DNA of 64,000 bases, taken from an uncultured bacterium. Lineage in GTDB: Bacteria; Planctomycetota; Phycisphaerae; Phycisphaerales; SM1A02. The stretch covers positions 124,001 through 188,000 of the forward strand of contig CAIXJC010000012.1 in the NCBI GenBank assembly GCA_903919715.1, read 5' to 3'. Of this stretch, positions 29,156 to 38,625 are shown piece after piece. The notes beneath the pieces were generated by a model. The model was not told the DNA's origin. It made no database searches and saw nothing but the letters and a program-made list of their open reading frames with translations. A program made the translations under genes and the position numbers. The stretch's first letter is position 1; the number at the start of each line of letters is the position of its first letter.

Positions 29156-30358
29156 CTATTTTGCGGGCGGATCGAGATCGATTCTGGATATTTCGAGTGA
29201 GCCATTTCGCGGATGAGCCACGATTATTTGAGCCCCTGCTCCACGTCCAAGTGGAATCCATAGTGAATCAACAATGCTTGTGGTTCGCTTTGGATCTGTT
29301 GCGCTTCCTTCGACGGGCGCAGGTTCAACACAGAGTTGATCCGTCGATGAGGTGACCATGCGCCCATCAGAAATTGAAATGCCCGCAGCTGAACGCGGAC
29401 TTGTCAAAGCAATATGGTTGTTGAGCGGATTCCAGACAGCTATTCGGCTGAAGCGCGGGTGAAAAAAATACAGCCTTGGATCTGAGGCATCTCCACCAGA
29501 ACGCAGTGGGATCAGAGTTTGGTATGCCATTCGAGCATCTGCACGCCACGACAAATCGGTCGAGATGATCGGAGATGTACTAATCGTCTCCGCGATTGGG
29601 AATGCACATGCGGCAAGTACGCCGTCGCGCAATCGAAGGGCATACAGAAACTTACTATCAGCAGAAAAGCTCGGGGCGAACCACGATCCATCCTCAGGTG
29701 GTGGAATCTCGTGGACCAAATCGCCTCGCTTCACCGTCAGTGCGAATTTCTCTGCATTACGTTTGCGATGGCACCAAGCAATTTCGCCACTGGGTCCAAG
29801 CACCGCAAATGCGTTCACGTCTTCGTCAGCAATCAACCACGTTGGTTCACCGCCTTGCCAGCCGACCTTCCCGATCCATCGGGAGCCGTCCAATCTCGGA
29901 CTCTCCACGAGAAACCCTTGTGAATCGGATGATCGACCGAGGAGCAAGTCTGTTCCAGTGACGCTCAGAAGTGGGGCAGTGGAATTCGCACACAGCGGCG
30001 CAATTGCGATCTGTCCAGCGTCTGGCACTCCGCCTTCAACCGCTGCGAGCAACGTAGTCCAATCAGCGGCACTCGAAATCTGTACGGCGGCGGAGCAGCC
30101 ATCTGGCGAGAGAATCGGCAGTGCAAATCCGTCGTACGCGACCGATCGAACTGGCACAAATTGAAAGCGAATTCGAGTCTCAGTGCTACTCAGCGGTTGC
30201 GTCACACTGTCGCTTGCAGTCGAACGTTCGGAAGTTCCTACTGTGGAACGGGTACCGCTCAAACATCCTGAGAGAGACATCAGAGCGAGCGCCAAGGCGA
30301 GGTATCTCAACCTCGCCGTCCGGGGAACGCGGTTCGATTTACGGCGTTCATCCCGCAT
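29156..30358 (-). CDS. Lipoprotein with TolB-like repeats, last gene of the T2SS operon
   Basis: A 400-residue protein with a lipobox LMSLSGC (Cys at about residue 32) after a basic N-terminus and a hydrophobic stretch. The body has short beta-strand units resembling WD/TolB-type propeller blades: FALPILSPDGCSAAVQI, FAVLGPSGEIAWCHR, WFAPSFSADSKFLYALRL and MVTSSTDQLCV. The frame opens at GTG (30376), but AAGGA five bases before the ATG at 30358 favours that start. It follows gspD by 23 bp. A role as pilotin or accessory factor is possible by position only; it is much larger than known pilotins. Confidence 0.7.
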   Translation of the reverse strand: MRDERRKSNRVPRTARLRYLALALALMSLSGCLSGTRSTVGTSERSTASDSVTQPLSSTETRIRFQFVPVRSVAYDGFALPILSPDGCSAAVQISSAADWTTLLAAVEGGVPDAGQIAIAPLCANSTAPLLSVTGTDLLLGRSSDSQGFLVESPRLDGSRWIGKVGWQGGEPTWLIADEDVNAFAVLGPSGEIAWCHRKRNAEKFALTVKRGDLVHEIPPPEDGSWFAPSFSADSKFLYALRLRDGVLAACAFPIAETISTSPIISTDLSWRADARMAYQTLIPLRSGGDASDPRLYFFHPRFSRIAVWNPLNNHIALTSPRSAAGISISDGRMVTSSTDQLCVEPAPVEGSATDPKRTTSIVDSLWIPLGRGAGAQIIVAHPRNGSLEISRIDLDPPAK

Positions 30359-30381
30359 GCATTCCTTCCCGCACACAATCC

Positions 30382-33372
30382 TTATGGAGCGATTGATGGG
30401 TCGATCGGTGCGAGAGGATCGACCGATTTTCCGCCAGACTTCTCGGGCAGATTGAGTTTGTGTTTCTCAACCATCTTTTCCGATTCGGAGGTGAGTGGCT
30501 TCGAAAGAACTTCGAGACGTTCACGTTCGTCTGCGTTGAAGTTGGTGTCGTTTTCATCCGGCGTATCCACGACGGTCGGAGTAACAAAGATCAGCAACTC
30601 TTTGCTGGATGAGTTCTCGTTCTTGTTGCTGAAGAAGAGGTCAAGAATTGGAAGGTTTCCAAGAACTGGGAATCCATTTTTCTCCTTCGCTTGCGATTCG
30701 ACGCGAACACCGCTGATGACGATTGTCTGTGTATTTTTGACGGTGACATTCGTGTTCGTTGATCGCCGCGAAATTGTTGGGTTGTTGCTGCCGCCGACAT
30801 CGACAGCCGATGTCGTGTTGACGTTGGAAAGGAGCACCTTGATTTCCATCGCCACATTCTTTTCTTTCGTGATTCGTGGACGGACATTGAGTCCAATTCC
30901 TACGGGAATCTGATTGAAGCTCGATGTCGTCCCGCCACCGGTCGTCCCGCCCGTTGTGGATCCAGTCAGGAAGGGGACGTCATCTCCTGCGAAGAATTCT
31001 GCCAATTTATTGTCGCTTGTAAAGACTCGTGGTTGCTGGAGAATCCGGACCGAGGTGTCTCGTTGTAGTGCTTGCAAGACGACTGTTGCATCGACTCCGA
31101 AACTAAAGTTGGAGACGTTCAAGACAGAAGGGAAAATGCCGTCCTTCGCTCCGTCAAACTCCAAAGGCTTTGCGGCGCTTCCAATGACGATCGCATTATT
31201 TGGATTCGACGGAGAAACCGTCCCTTGGGGTCCGAATTGAATTCCCATGGCGTATTGATCACCCAATTCAACTTCAGCCAAGATGCTGGCAATCATGACC
31301 TGCCGTCCTGGTTGATCAAGTTCCGAAATCAGCTTGAGAACAGCTGTCTGGATTTCAGGAGTTGCGAGGACCAACAAGGAGTTCTGGTTTGCATTGGGAA
31401 CAACTCGGCTCTTGCCGACGACAGCGCTGACTTCGGTCGACTGCGCACCATTCGCCCCACCACGAGCATTTTGCCATGGGAATTGAATCGTCCCAGCAGC
31501 CGCAGCTCCACCAGACCCTGCTCCTGACCCAGTCGTATTCGATGTGTCTGTTGCACCGCCAGCGTCGAAACTGGCATTTGGATCGGTGACGCCTTCTTCT
31601 GGCGCTGTGATTCCAGCCCCAGATCCGCTTTCGGCAAGAAGGGCATTTATGATTTCTGCGAGCCCAATCGCACTTGCGTACTTCAACTGGACATTCGTCG
31701 GCATTCCAACAGTCAGAGGCGTATCGATCTTCGTAAGGAGGTCATCGAGCCAGACAAAATTGTCTGGCGTCTTCGTGACGATGATGAGCCGGTTTGAATC
31801 AGGATAAGCCTCGATTCGGAAGATATTGGCGACGGCAACATCCGCTCCAGAATCGCCACCGCCACCACCACCACCTCCACCACCTGCGAGTCTGGTCGCA
31901 CCACCTCGTCCGCCACCCTGGGAACGACTTGCAGAGCCAGACTCGAGTAGCGATTGCAGAAGATCTTTGACCTTCAACGGATCGGTGTACTTGAGGTCAT
32001 AAGACTTAAAGATCGCGCCATTCTTGGTCGGCGGGATATCCCATGATGACACAATCATCTCACCGATTTTTGTCAGCGTGCTTGGATCGGAGCGCACCGT
32101 AATGGAATTCGTTGCGGCCAGAACTGTGACGACCAATGTCGGGCTATCTGCTCCACCTCCAGCAGGCGCAGCCTGTTGTGGATTCTGTCCAGGGCGTTGC
32201 GCCTGTCGATTGGGAGTTCTTGCAGCCGTACCCGAAGCAGGCGCACCAGAAAAAATAGTGTTGATCGCATCCGCAACTAAACTTGCGTCTGCATTTCGAA
32301 GTCGAAATGTTTCTGTGCGAGTGTCGGCGAATGGCGGGATGTCCAACACATTGATGATTTCTTGGCAGCGCTTGGCGAGTCCAACATCCCCCTCCAAGAT
32401 GATCTGGTTTGAATTGTTGTCGACATCCATTTTCGCGTAATCAGGCATCGAAGAACTGAGGCGGTCGTAGACCGATTGAGCTCGGGTATGTTGAATCCCA
32501 AATATCTTGATGACGACCTGTCCGTTTTCTTCGAGTTTTAGGACATCCACGGATGGCCCCAGCACCATCGCTGGCTGCAATTTGCCGACATTCGTCAGCA
32601 TGTCAACCATGATCAGTTCGTCCGTTTCAACCACCCCGATGTCATTGAGCCGAAATGCTTGAAAGATCAATTCAAGCGCCTTGAGTCGCGTGACAGCCTT
32701 GTCGCTGATGACGCTGATCGTCTGCGTTCGAAGTTGCGCAAGTCGCGGCAAGACTGCCTTTCCAGTGCATTCAACGATGAACGGGAAGAGGTCTTCGATC
32801 TTAATTTCTTTGAAATTGACCAAGACGGTTTCAGTCATATCAACTGGTCGTCGATCGGAGCGGAATTGCCGAATTGGCGGCATCGATGCCGTATTTAAAA
32901 TGGTGACGCCGCCAAGTGGCTGGGCGTTGTTGGTGATTGGATTGCCGGCAGGACTATTCGCCGTTGGGGCGACGGTCGTTGAAGTGCTTTGCGTCGTCGA
33001 AACAGTTGTCGCTTGGGGCGCGGGTACAGCGACAGGGTTTGGAACTGGCGCTGCAACTGGATCTGCAATTGGATCTGATACTGGTGGCACAGGGACTGGT
33101 TCTGACACCGGCGGTACTAGAGTCGGGTCTTGAGTTGGAACAGGTGGAACCTGAATCGGAGGAGGCAGTGGAACTCTCGGCTGAGTACTCGGTTGAACTC
33201 CTCGACTTGATGGCGACTGCGGCGCAGCAAGCGCAGAAGATGTCGCAATGAGAGCTACAAGCGAAATTGCAAGCGATGGCCCAAAGTTGAGCAGAGGTCT
33301 TGTGTTTGGGCGAGTCTGATTGCTCAAAGAAGGGGCTCCAAAGTTGTTCGAGTCTTGGCTGAAATGGGTCAT
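30382..33372 (-). CDS. gspD: Type II secretion secretin GspD
   Basis: The outer-membrane channel of the T2SS. The 996-residue protein has a signal-like hydrophobic segment (about 31-50) and a Pro/Val-rich spacer (about 55-170, many PVP/PVS units). An N0 domain carries ETVLVNFKEIKIEDLFPFI, and three N1-N3 KH-like repeats follow, with RPQ-like junctions, ADAINTIFSGAP and LAEIINALLAES. The secretin core has VPFLTGS and ends in GFPVLGNLPILDLFF and LLIFVTPTVV. An N-domain loop has about ten consecutive glycines. It is longer than typical GspD (~650-700) because of the spacer and loops. It follows the gspC-like gene by 36 bp. Confidence 0.93.
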   Translation of the reverse strand: MTHFSQDSNNFGAPSLSNQTRPNTRPLLNFGPSLAISLVALIATSSALAAPQSPSSRGVQPSTQPRVPLPPPIQVPPVPTQDPTLVPPVSEPVPVPPVSDPIADPVAAPVPNPVAVPAPQATTVSTTQSTSTTVAPTANSPAGNPITNNAQPLGGVTILNTASMPPIRQFRSDRRPVDMTETVLVNFKEIKIEDLFPFIVECTGKAVLPRLAQLRTQTISVISDKAVTRLKALELIFQAFRLNDIGVVETDELIMVDMLTNVGKLQPAMVLGPSVDVLKLEENGQVVIKIFGIQHTRAQSVYDRLSSSMPDYAKMDVDNNSNQIILEGDVGLAKRCQEIINVLDIPPFADTRTETFRLRNADASLVADAINTIFSGAPASGTAARTPNRQAQRPGQNPQQAAPAGGGADSPTLVVTVLAATNSITVRSDPSTLTKIGEMIVSSWDIPPTKNGAIFKSYDLKYTDPLKVKDLLQSLLESGSASRSQGGGRGGATRLAGGGGGGGGGGDSGADVAVANIFRIEAYPDSNRLIIVTKTPDNFVWLDDLLTKIDTPLTVGMPTNVQLKYASAIGLAEIINALLAESGSGAGITAPEEGVTDPNASFDAGGATDTSNTTGSGAGSGGAAAAGTIQFPWQNARGGANGAQSTEVSAVVGKSRVVPNANQNSLLVLATPEIQTAVLKLISELDQPGRQVMIASILAEVELGDQYAMGIQFGPQGTVSPSNPNNAIVIGSAAKPLEFDGAKDGIFPSVLNVSNFSFGVDATVVLQALQRDTSVRILQQPRVFTSDNKLAEFFAGDDVPFLTGSTTGGTTGGGTTSSFNQIPVGIGLNVRPRITKEKNVAMEIKVLLSNVNTTSAVDVGGSNNPTISRRSTNTNVTVKNTQTIVISGVRVESQAKEKNGFPVLGNLPILDLFFSNKNENSSSKELLIFVTPTVVDTPDENDTNFNADERERLEVLSKPLTSESEKMVEKHKLNLPEKSGGKSVDPLAPIDPSIAP

Positions 33373-33408
33373 TGGGAAACGGTTCAGGTGGGGATTGATT
33401 GCCTTAAA

Positions 33409-34437
33409 TCAACGATAAAAACTAGATTGCCGTTCACGCAGCAGGCCGAACTCCGTTCGGAGCCGGTCTTGGGTTGCTTGGTCTAGCCCTGCACTCTGGC
33501 GGGCTCTGGCAACTCGAGCGAGCATAGATGTCACTTCAGCTTGCGATAATGCCGAAATCTGGTCGGCGGTCAGTGCTGGAGGAGGCTCGTTCCCTGCGGC
33601 AGTTATTGGAGCGTTTGGGGAGCCGGTCTGTGGGGATGAAACTGGAGGAATGCGCGGGGTTTCGCGCTGGGCACTCGGTGCGTCAGGATCTGGTTGGTCT
33701 CTGGTGTCGATAGCACTCTCTGCGGGTGGCGTTGGCGCACTCGGATTGACGACGGCAGGGGCGTTTCCAGCAGCAGGTTGCGTAGCCTTCGCCACAGGCG
33801 CGGATTCTGCCGCGCGAGTGGACTTTTCATCGCTAGATTTCACTGCCAAACTGCCACCCGAAGCAGGCGTTCGGACGATTGGCGAATTACTGGCAGGTCC
33901 GATGGCCGTAATCTTCGACCAGTCAAAGGGGGCCCAAATTGGTACGGAATACGTTCCGCGCATGTACTCAATGCGAACATTGGATGGGGCTTCAACGCCG
34001 ATGACTTTGATCCCACCCTTTTCTTCACCAACCCGAATGCTCAGCGTTTCGCCGAAGTACACCAAATCACCCAACATTCCAGTTGGCTTTGTTCCTGTGT
34101 ATTCCGCAGGAGCTGCGGGTGGCGGCGGTGGAGGTGGTGGAGGTGCCACAGCGACTGGAGCAGGTGGTGGCGGAGCCGGTCGCGGAGGCGGCGATGGCAT
34201 CGTGAACAGGCTTCGCCCAGTAAAGCGGTCGGACGAATTTTTTGTCAACGATGAATGACTCTCCAACGCTCGACTGAGCGCAGAATTTGATTCGCTTTCG
34301 GCTTGTGAAGTGAACAGCGTAGAAACAATGGGTGCCAGTTGTCCAAGAACGACCCATGCGCCGACCACAAATGCAACGATGCTGACGATCAATGGAGCAG
34401 ACCATTTCACATGCATCGGCAAGCGAAAATCACTCAT
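33409..34437 (-). CDS. GspC-like inner-membrane protein with Pro-rich linker
   Basis: A 342-residue protein with one membrane helix (about residues 13-33, LIVSIVAFVVGAWVVL). A proline-rich linker with nine consecutive prolines follows (about 75-100). A small domain with LGDLVYFGETLSIRVGEEKG and a Pro/Ala/Ser-rich region come next. The topology of helix, linker and small periplasmic HR-like domain, with the position just before gspD, suggests a GspC equivalent, but sequence identity is too weak to name it. The last ~50 residues (LTADQISALSQAEV onward) match the C-terminus of the GspL-like protein. The ATG at 34437 overlaps the previous stop (ATGA). Confidence 0.68.
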   Translation of the reverse strand: MSDFRLPMHVKWSAPLIVSIVAFVVGAWVVLGQLAPIVSTLFTSQAESESNSALSRALESHSSLTKNSSDRFTGRSLFTMPSPPPRPAPPPPAPVAVAPPPPPPPPPAAPAEYTGTKPTGMLGDLVYFGETLSIRVGEEKGGIKVIGVEAPSNVRIEYMRGTYSVPIWAPFDWSKITAIGPASNSPIVRTPASGGSLAVKSSDEKSTRAAESAPVAKATQPAAGNAPAVVNPSAPTPPAESAIDTRDQPDPDAPSAQRETPRIPPVSSPQTGSPNAPITAAGNEPPPALTADQISALSQAEVTSMLARVARARQSAGLDQATQDRLRTEFGLLRERQSSFYR

Positions 34438-35045
34438 GATCCACCTTTCTTGCGAACATCGCGGGCGGCGATTGCCCAAGCCTCAGTTGAAAGTCGAATG
34501 TCAACCTTCTTTTGGTTTTCAATCCATCTCAATTTGATCGAGTTCAGAGCGTCGATTGATGGACTTTCTTCGAAATCGGCGATGATCTGCGCCACATCGT
34601 CAGGCGAAATTTCAAATTGGACATCGCCACGCATGCGTTCGATTCGTCGTCCAGCGCCGGCGACTTCACTCATCGTGCCGCTCGAAAATTTTCCGCCTGA
34701 GAGCGCCTCGTATCCATACAAAGTGATGTGATGTTTTTTCATCGTTTCGTTCACGGCAAGCGCGAGGCTCTCCGAAGTTTTTGCAACATCGTCTGGAATT
34801 TCCACGGATCCGAAAACGATTGCTGCACGCTCTACTTCTTTCGTTAAGGAGTTTTCGCGGGCCGCGCCTCGTTCGAGAAGCGATTGAATTCGGTCCCCTT
34901 CCTGAGTCCAATTTCGTGCGTAAGACCAACAATAGTCGTCAAGAAAAACATATATCACAACGACGGCGATACCGATCAGTCCGAAGCGATACAGTGGTTT
35001 CAATTGGAGAAATCGAACACGGAGATTGAGTCGGTTTGCGTTCAT
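34434..35045 (-). CDS. GspM/PilO-like T2SS inner-membrane protein
   Basis: A 203-residue protein with one N-terminal membrane helix (about 20-38, FGLIGIAVVVIYVFL), a short coiled-coil-like stretch (QEGDRIQSLLERGAARENSL) and a C-terminal ferredoxin-like domain. This is the GspM/PilO plan. GspM binds GspL and stabilises the inner-membrane platform. It overlaps the genes on both sides by 4 bases, so stoichiometric translation with its partners is likely. The name rests on topology and position, not on strong sequence motifs. Confidence 0.7.
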   Translation of the reverse strand: MNANRLNLRVRFLQLKPLYRFGLIGIAVVVIYVFLDDYCWSYARNWTQEGDRIQSLLERGAARENSLTKEVERAAIVFGSVEIPDDVAKTSESLALAVNETMKKHHITLYGYEALSGGKFSSGTMSEVAGAGRRIERMRGDVQFEISPDDVAQIIADFEESPSIDALNSIKLRWIENQKKVDIRLSTEAWAIAARDVRKKGGS

Positions 35046-37093
35046 TTCTTTTTCGCTTGCTCGAGCAATAAATAGAACTCTGCACGCAGGCGAGCTTCGC
35101 TCGCATCATCGATCCCTGGGGTTCCGCGGGCTCGGGAGACTCTTCCAAGGGCCTCGCGAGCTTCGGCTTGAGTCATTGCCGCAATCTGTTCATTTGTCAG
35201 GGGTGGCGGGAGTACCGTTGCATCGCTCGTCGCTGTTCCTCGACCTCGCCGAGCGGTGTCGGGAGCGGCAGAACCGCCAGCCGGAGTCCCTCGACGTTTG
35301 AGTGCTCTCGAATCATCGCCAGTCGCTAGATCTGATTGCCCCGCACTCGGTTGGTTCTCAGTAGCAGGGGTAGTTGGTCCAGTCGGATTCGGTGTCGTCA
35401 TTACCTTTGTTCTTGCCGAAGTTCTAGAGGGAGTGGTAGTGCTAGAGGGAGTGCTAGTGCTAGAGGGAGTTGTCGGTTCGACAACTGGTTCGCCAGTCGC
35501 ATCAGTTGCTGATGTCGACGCCGTTGGCGTTCCTCGATTCATCGGGCTTGCCGTCGAACCTGCATCGGTTTCTGCCGGTCCATATCGTCGATCTCGTAGT
35601 GTTCGACGAGCGAAGTCTTGTGATTCTGGATAGTTGGGAACGAGCGAAGGGTTCGCTACCGTCGTATTAATCGTGAACTTGATTACACCGTTTGCGTTGG
35701 GGGCATCCCAGTTCTTTTCGATTCGATCGAAGACGCGCGATTCGCGAAGTTGTCGCTCCATCAGCAGAATTGCTTCAGCGGCGCTATTACTTCCCTGGGG
35801 TTTCGCACTCCCTTGCAAGACAATCGGTGATCCTTGACTGATCGAGATGGATTCGAGTTCAATTCCTTCGGGCGTTGCCGATGCGAGATCTCCAAGCAAC
35901 TTCCCCATTGGCCAAGCGTGATTTTCGTATTCCCGATACATCGCAGTTTGTTGATCCGAACGGATTAATGTTCGCTCATATGCGGCAGCATCTGGAAGTC
36001 TCCACTGTAAATACGCGAGTCGCCCTCCTGAGAGAACAGGCGGAGCGAGCGCAAGAATCAATATGGCGGCGACAGCGATACGTGTTGCAGTCTTTGGCGT
36101 ACTTGCCGCCGAAATGATGCGGGCGAGAATTCCCTCATTTGCGACGGTTGCCTTTGCCTTCAGCGAGGCGATTCGTGCGAGGGGGCCACCAAGTGCGATC
36201 GCCGTGCCGAGAAGAATTCCGTTGCGCTGCCACCAAGACTGATCCGCCTTACTGGATTGCGCAAGCGTTTGAAATGATTGGATCCCGCCAGAGAGGGGTG
36301 CAATCAGCCCGTCGGATTGTTCATTGAGGACGGCACGAAGCGCATTCAATATCAGTTGGATCGATGTCTCTGGTACATCTGCAAGGAGAAGAGTTTCCCC
36401 AGCGCCTCGAATGATCGAAGCTCGCCATTCGTCCGGATCGCTTCCGTCTTCGCGCAATGTTCGAAAGGCGCTATGAAGTCCATCCGAGTATGCGATTGAA
36501 ATCGCGCCAACTGCACGCTCAAGGTAAACGGCAAGCGATTCATGGCTCCCTTGAGCTATGGCGCCAGTCACGAGAGCAACGAGTGCCGCAATAGGTGGGG
36601 CGTAGACGATCTCCGTTTGATCTGCGAAAGATGCCGGAAGCGATGGGCCAGCGCTTGACATTGTCCACTCGACCATCAACCCGATTCGTTGCCGATCTGG
36701 ATCATTCGTCGGAAGAAGCGAAGCATTGGTTCGCCACCGCGCAGCCCCTCCAAGCAAGAGATTTTCGACTTGAAGTCGCAGAGCCATTTCCAGTTGATCT
36801 GGAGAGGCTGGTGGCAATGTCATCGTTCGACAAATCACATCGCTTCCTGCCAACATCACTACTGTTCGCGCCGCAAGGTGTTGTTCGAGCCAAGATCGGG
36901 CATCCTCAAGGCTGCTTGGTCCAGTGAATGTTTCTGAGTCCAGCAATTCGGTCCGACCCTCAGCGAGTCGCGCCAGAACAGCATCGCAGCCGACGAGCGC
37001 TTTCGCCGAGTAATGCACAGAAAGAATTGCCAAGCGACTTGGATCGCTTGGAAGTTTTGCAACTTTCTTCTTGGACTTCTTGGTGAGTTTCAT
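35042..37093 (-). CDS. GspL-like (PilM-PilN fusion) assembly platform protein
   Basis: A 683-residue protein. Residues ~20-300 resemble the cytoplasmic actin-like PilM/GspL domain: LAILSVHYSAKALVGC, VVMLAGSDVICRTMTLPP and LEMALRLQVENLLLG. A membrane helix lies at about 350-370 (IAVAAILILALAPPVL). A periplasmic PilN-like domain follows (about 375-500, LLGDLASATPEGIELESISI). Then comes a Ser/Thr/Pro-rich linker with an 18-bp DNA repeat, and a ~50-residue C-terminal domain (LTNEQIAAMTQAEA onward) shared with the GspC-like protein. GspL couples the GspE ATPase to the membrane. It overlaps gspK and the gspM-like gene by 4 bases each. Confidence 0.8.
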   Translation of the reverse strand: MKLTKKSKKKVAKLPSDPSRLAILSVHYSAKALVGCDAVLARLAEGRTELLDSETFTGPSSLEDARSWLEQHLAARTVVMLAGSDVICRTMTLPPASPDQLEMALRLQVENLLLGGAARWRTNASLLPTNDPDRQRIGLMVEWTMSSAGPSLPASFADQTEIVYAPPIAALVALVTGAIAQGSHESLAVYLERAVGAISIAYSDGLHSAFRTLREDGSDPDEWRASIIRGAGETLLLADVPETSIQLILNALRAVLNEQSDGLIAPLSGGIQSFQTLAQSSKADQSWWQRNGILLGTAIALGGPLARIASLKAKATVANEGILARIISAASTPKTATRIAVAAILILALAPPVLSGGRLAYLQWRLPDAAAYERTLIRSDQQTAMYREYENHAWPMGKLLGDLASATPEGIELESISISQGSPIVLQGSAKPQGSNSAAEAILLMERQLRESRVFDRIEKNWDAPNANGVIKFTINTTVANPSLVPNYPESQDFARRTLRDRRYGPAETDAGSTASPMNRGTPTASTSATDATGEPVVEPTTPSSTSTPSSTTTPSRTSARTKVMTTPNPTGPTTPATENQPSAGQSDLATGDDSRALKRRGTPAGGSAAPDTARRGRGTATSDATVLPPPLTNEQIAAMTQAEAREALGRVSRARGTPGIDDASEARLRAEFYLLLEQAKKK
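35424..35477. repeat. 18-bp tandem repeat in the GspL-like linker
   Basis: Three units beginning CTAGAGGGAGT, each 18 bases (35424-35441, 35442-35459, 35460-35477, the last diverged). On the coding strand they encode Ser/Thr/Pro-rich units of the form TPSSTS/TTPSRTS. In-frame length variation between strains would change only linker length. Confidence 0.75.
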
Positions 37094-38625
37094 GGTTCTC
37101 TGTACATCAAGATCTGCGCAGGCAGCGTCGAACGATCAACTGTCACGATCATTTCCGATTCGCCCCCGACGGTAAGCGATCGACCTTTGCTCGTGATCGT
37201 GAAAACGTAACTCTGAACATCGAGATTCTTTGCGAGCGAGGAGAGGATTTGTGGGGTCATTCCAGGAATGTCGAGTACCGCGGCGAGACTTGTAAGCCCC
37301 GTCGGCTTGGCATCTCGTCTTGCGATAAGACTATCGACGATCTTCGGATTCATGTCGAAGACGTCCTTGAGTACTTGCCCAGAGACCGTGTTGATATTCA
37401 TCTTGCCCGCTTCAGGTCGAGTGAATTCCTTCAATGTGCATTCATTCAGGACCTTTCCAACTGTGGCGCTGTCCAGATTGCCAGGGCCGCCTTGAGCTTT
37501 CCCGCCAGTTGCGGAATCGCGTCCGCCGCTTGATCTCCCAGTACGCCCCCCACCAGTTGAAGAGCCACCTGAGCCGCCGGTTCCAGGCTTTCCACCGCCC
37601 GAACTCGCATTGGCCGTTCCGCCGCCGCGCGAATTCGCACCGCCAGTTGCACCTGCACTCGCACCTCCACTCGCGCCTCCACTCGCACCTCCACTCGCAC
37701 CTCCACTCGCACCCGCAGGTCCGCCAGTTTGCTGGGAGAGCGTGGAGAGCGGTACGACTAAGAGTTGTTCGAGGCGTGCGTTGGGGGTCTTTGCGTAGGC
37801 AAGAAGTGCGCTTGCTTGTGGTTCAGTCACTCCCAATCGTTCAACAACTTCTGCGCTTGTCGCCTTTGTAAGATTCAATCGATCTTCACCACTGGCTGCA
37901 AGAGGGGATGTTCGTGAACTAGCAGTCAACATCCCAGACCATCCCGCATCAAGAATTCCATCCGCATTATCGTCTGGCCACGTTTGATCGCCATCGTCTT
38001 CATTGGGATCGAGTCGTCCGTTCAAGTTCCAATCTTCGCCACGGGTGGAATCAGGCCAAACTCCAGCGACTAATTCCAATTCGGCGAAATTTCGAAAATT
38101 GGCATTGCGGGGGACGTAAGACTTGCCGCGGTTTTGGTAGTAGGTCTTTTCCGCTCCCAGCATGCCTGCGTCTTCGTTGGCATCACGCCAGTCGACAATC
38201 GCACCGACGATGTCTGGAGTCATGTCTCGGATATTCATCAGTTCCGTGCTCGTCAGCAGATTGATGTTTGCCTTTGAGTGTTCATCGAGCGGCCCAGCGG
38301 TTTCGACGCCATCCAGAAAATGCCGGATGTCATATGTTCCAGTTTCCAGTTTTCCGTATGAATTGTCTTCGAGGTCCAAGATCATTGAGAGTGCATCGTC
38401 GGGATCAGAGTTTTCGGTGTGATATTCCATGATGGCGATCATCGTTTCTACGCCAGCACGCGCAGCCCAGCGCGCTTGAACGCGGGCGATCGCATCGTTT
38501 CCCAAAATAGCTTGTCGAAATGAAAGCACTTGAAGTCCAGCGACGATTGCGGCACCGATCGCAACAGCCCAAATCACGATGACGAGTGCTGAACCACGAC
38601 GAGCGTTGATGTCGTAGGTCTTCAC
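37090..38625 (-). CDS. gspK: Type II secretion minor pseudopilin GspK
   Basis: A 511-residue protein with an N-terminal pilin-like helix (RRGSALVIVIWAVAIGAAIV). The body contains KANINLLTSTELM and a second helix-hairpin-helix-like GKMNINTVSGQVLKDVF region, the usual GspK plan of duplicated SAM-like folds. Between them lie two EF-hand-like loops, DWNLNGRLDPNE and DDNADGILD, and a Gly/Ala/Ser tract with repeated GGAS units. GspK caps the pseudopilus tip with GspI and GspJ, and known GspK binds calcium. It starts with GTG overlapping the gspJ stop and overlaps the GspL-like gene by 4 bases. Confidence 0.88.
   Translation of the reverse strand: MKTYDINARRGSALVIVIWAVAIGAAIVAGLQVLSFRQAILGNDAIARVQARWAARAGVETMIAIMEYHTENSDPDDALSMILDLEDNSYGKLETGTYDIRHFLDGVETAGPLDEHSKANINLLTSTELMNIRDMTPDIVGAIVDWRDANEDAGMLGAEKTYYQNRGKSYVPRNANFRNFAELELVAGVWPDSTRGEDWNLNGRLDPNEDDGDQTWPDDNADGILDAGWSGMLTASSRTSPLAASGEDRLNLTKATSAEVVERLGVTEPQASALLAYAKTPNARLEQLLVVPLSTLSQQTGGPAGASGGASGGASGGASGGASAGATGGANSRGGGTANASSGGGKPGTGGSGGSSTGGGRTGRSSGGRDSATGGKAQGGPGNLDSATVGKVLNECTLKEFTRPEAGKMNINTVSGQVLKDVFDMNPKIVDSLIARRDAKPTGLTSLAAVLDIPGMTPQILSSLAKNLDVQSYVFTITSKGRSLTVGGESEMIVTVDRSTLPAQILMYREP
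37649..37708. repeat. 12-bp tandem repeat inside gspK
   Basis: Five consecutive 12-base units with consensus GCACCTCCACTC (units start at 37649, 37661, 37673, 37685, 37697), with one or no mismatch each and a degenerate sixth copy to 37720. On the coding strand they give the GASG/GGAS repeats of GspK. The near-identity suggests a length-variable minisatellite. Confidence 0.85.
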
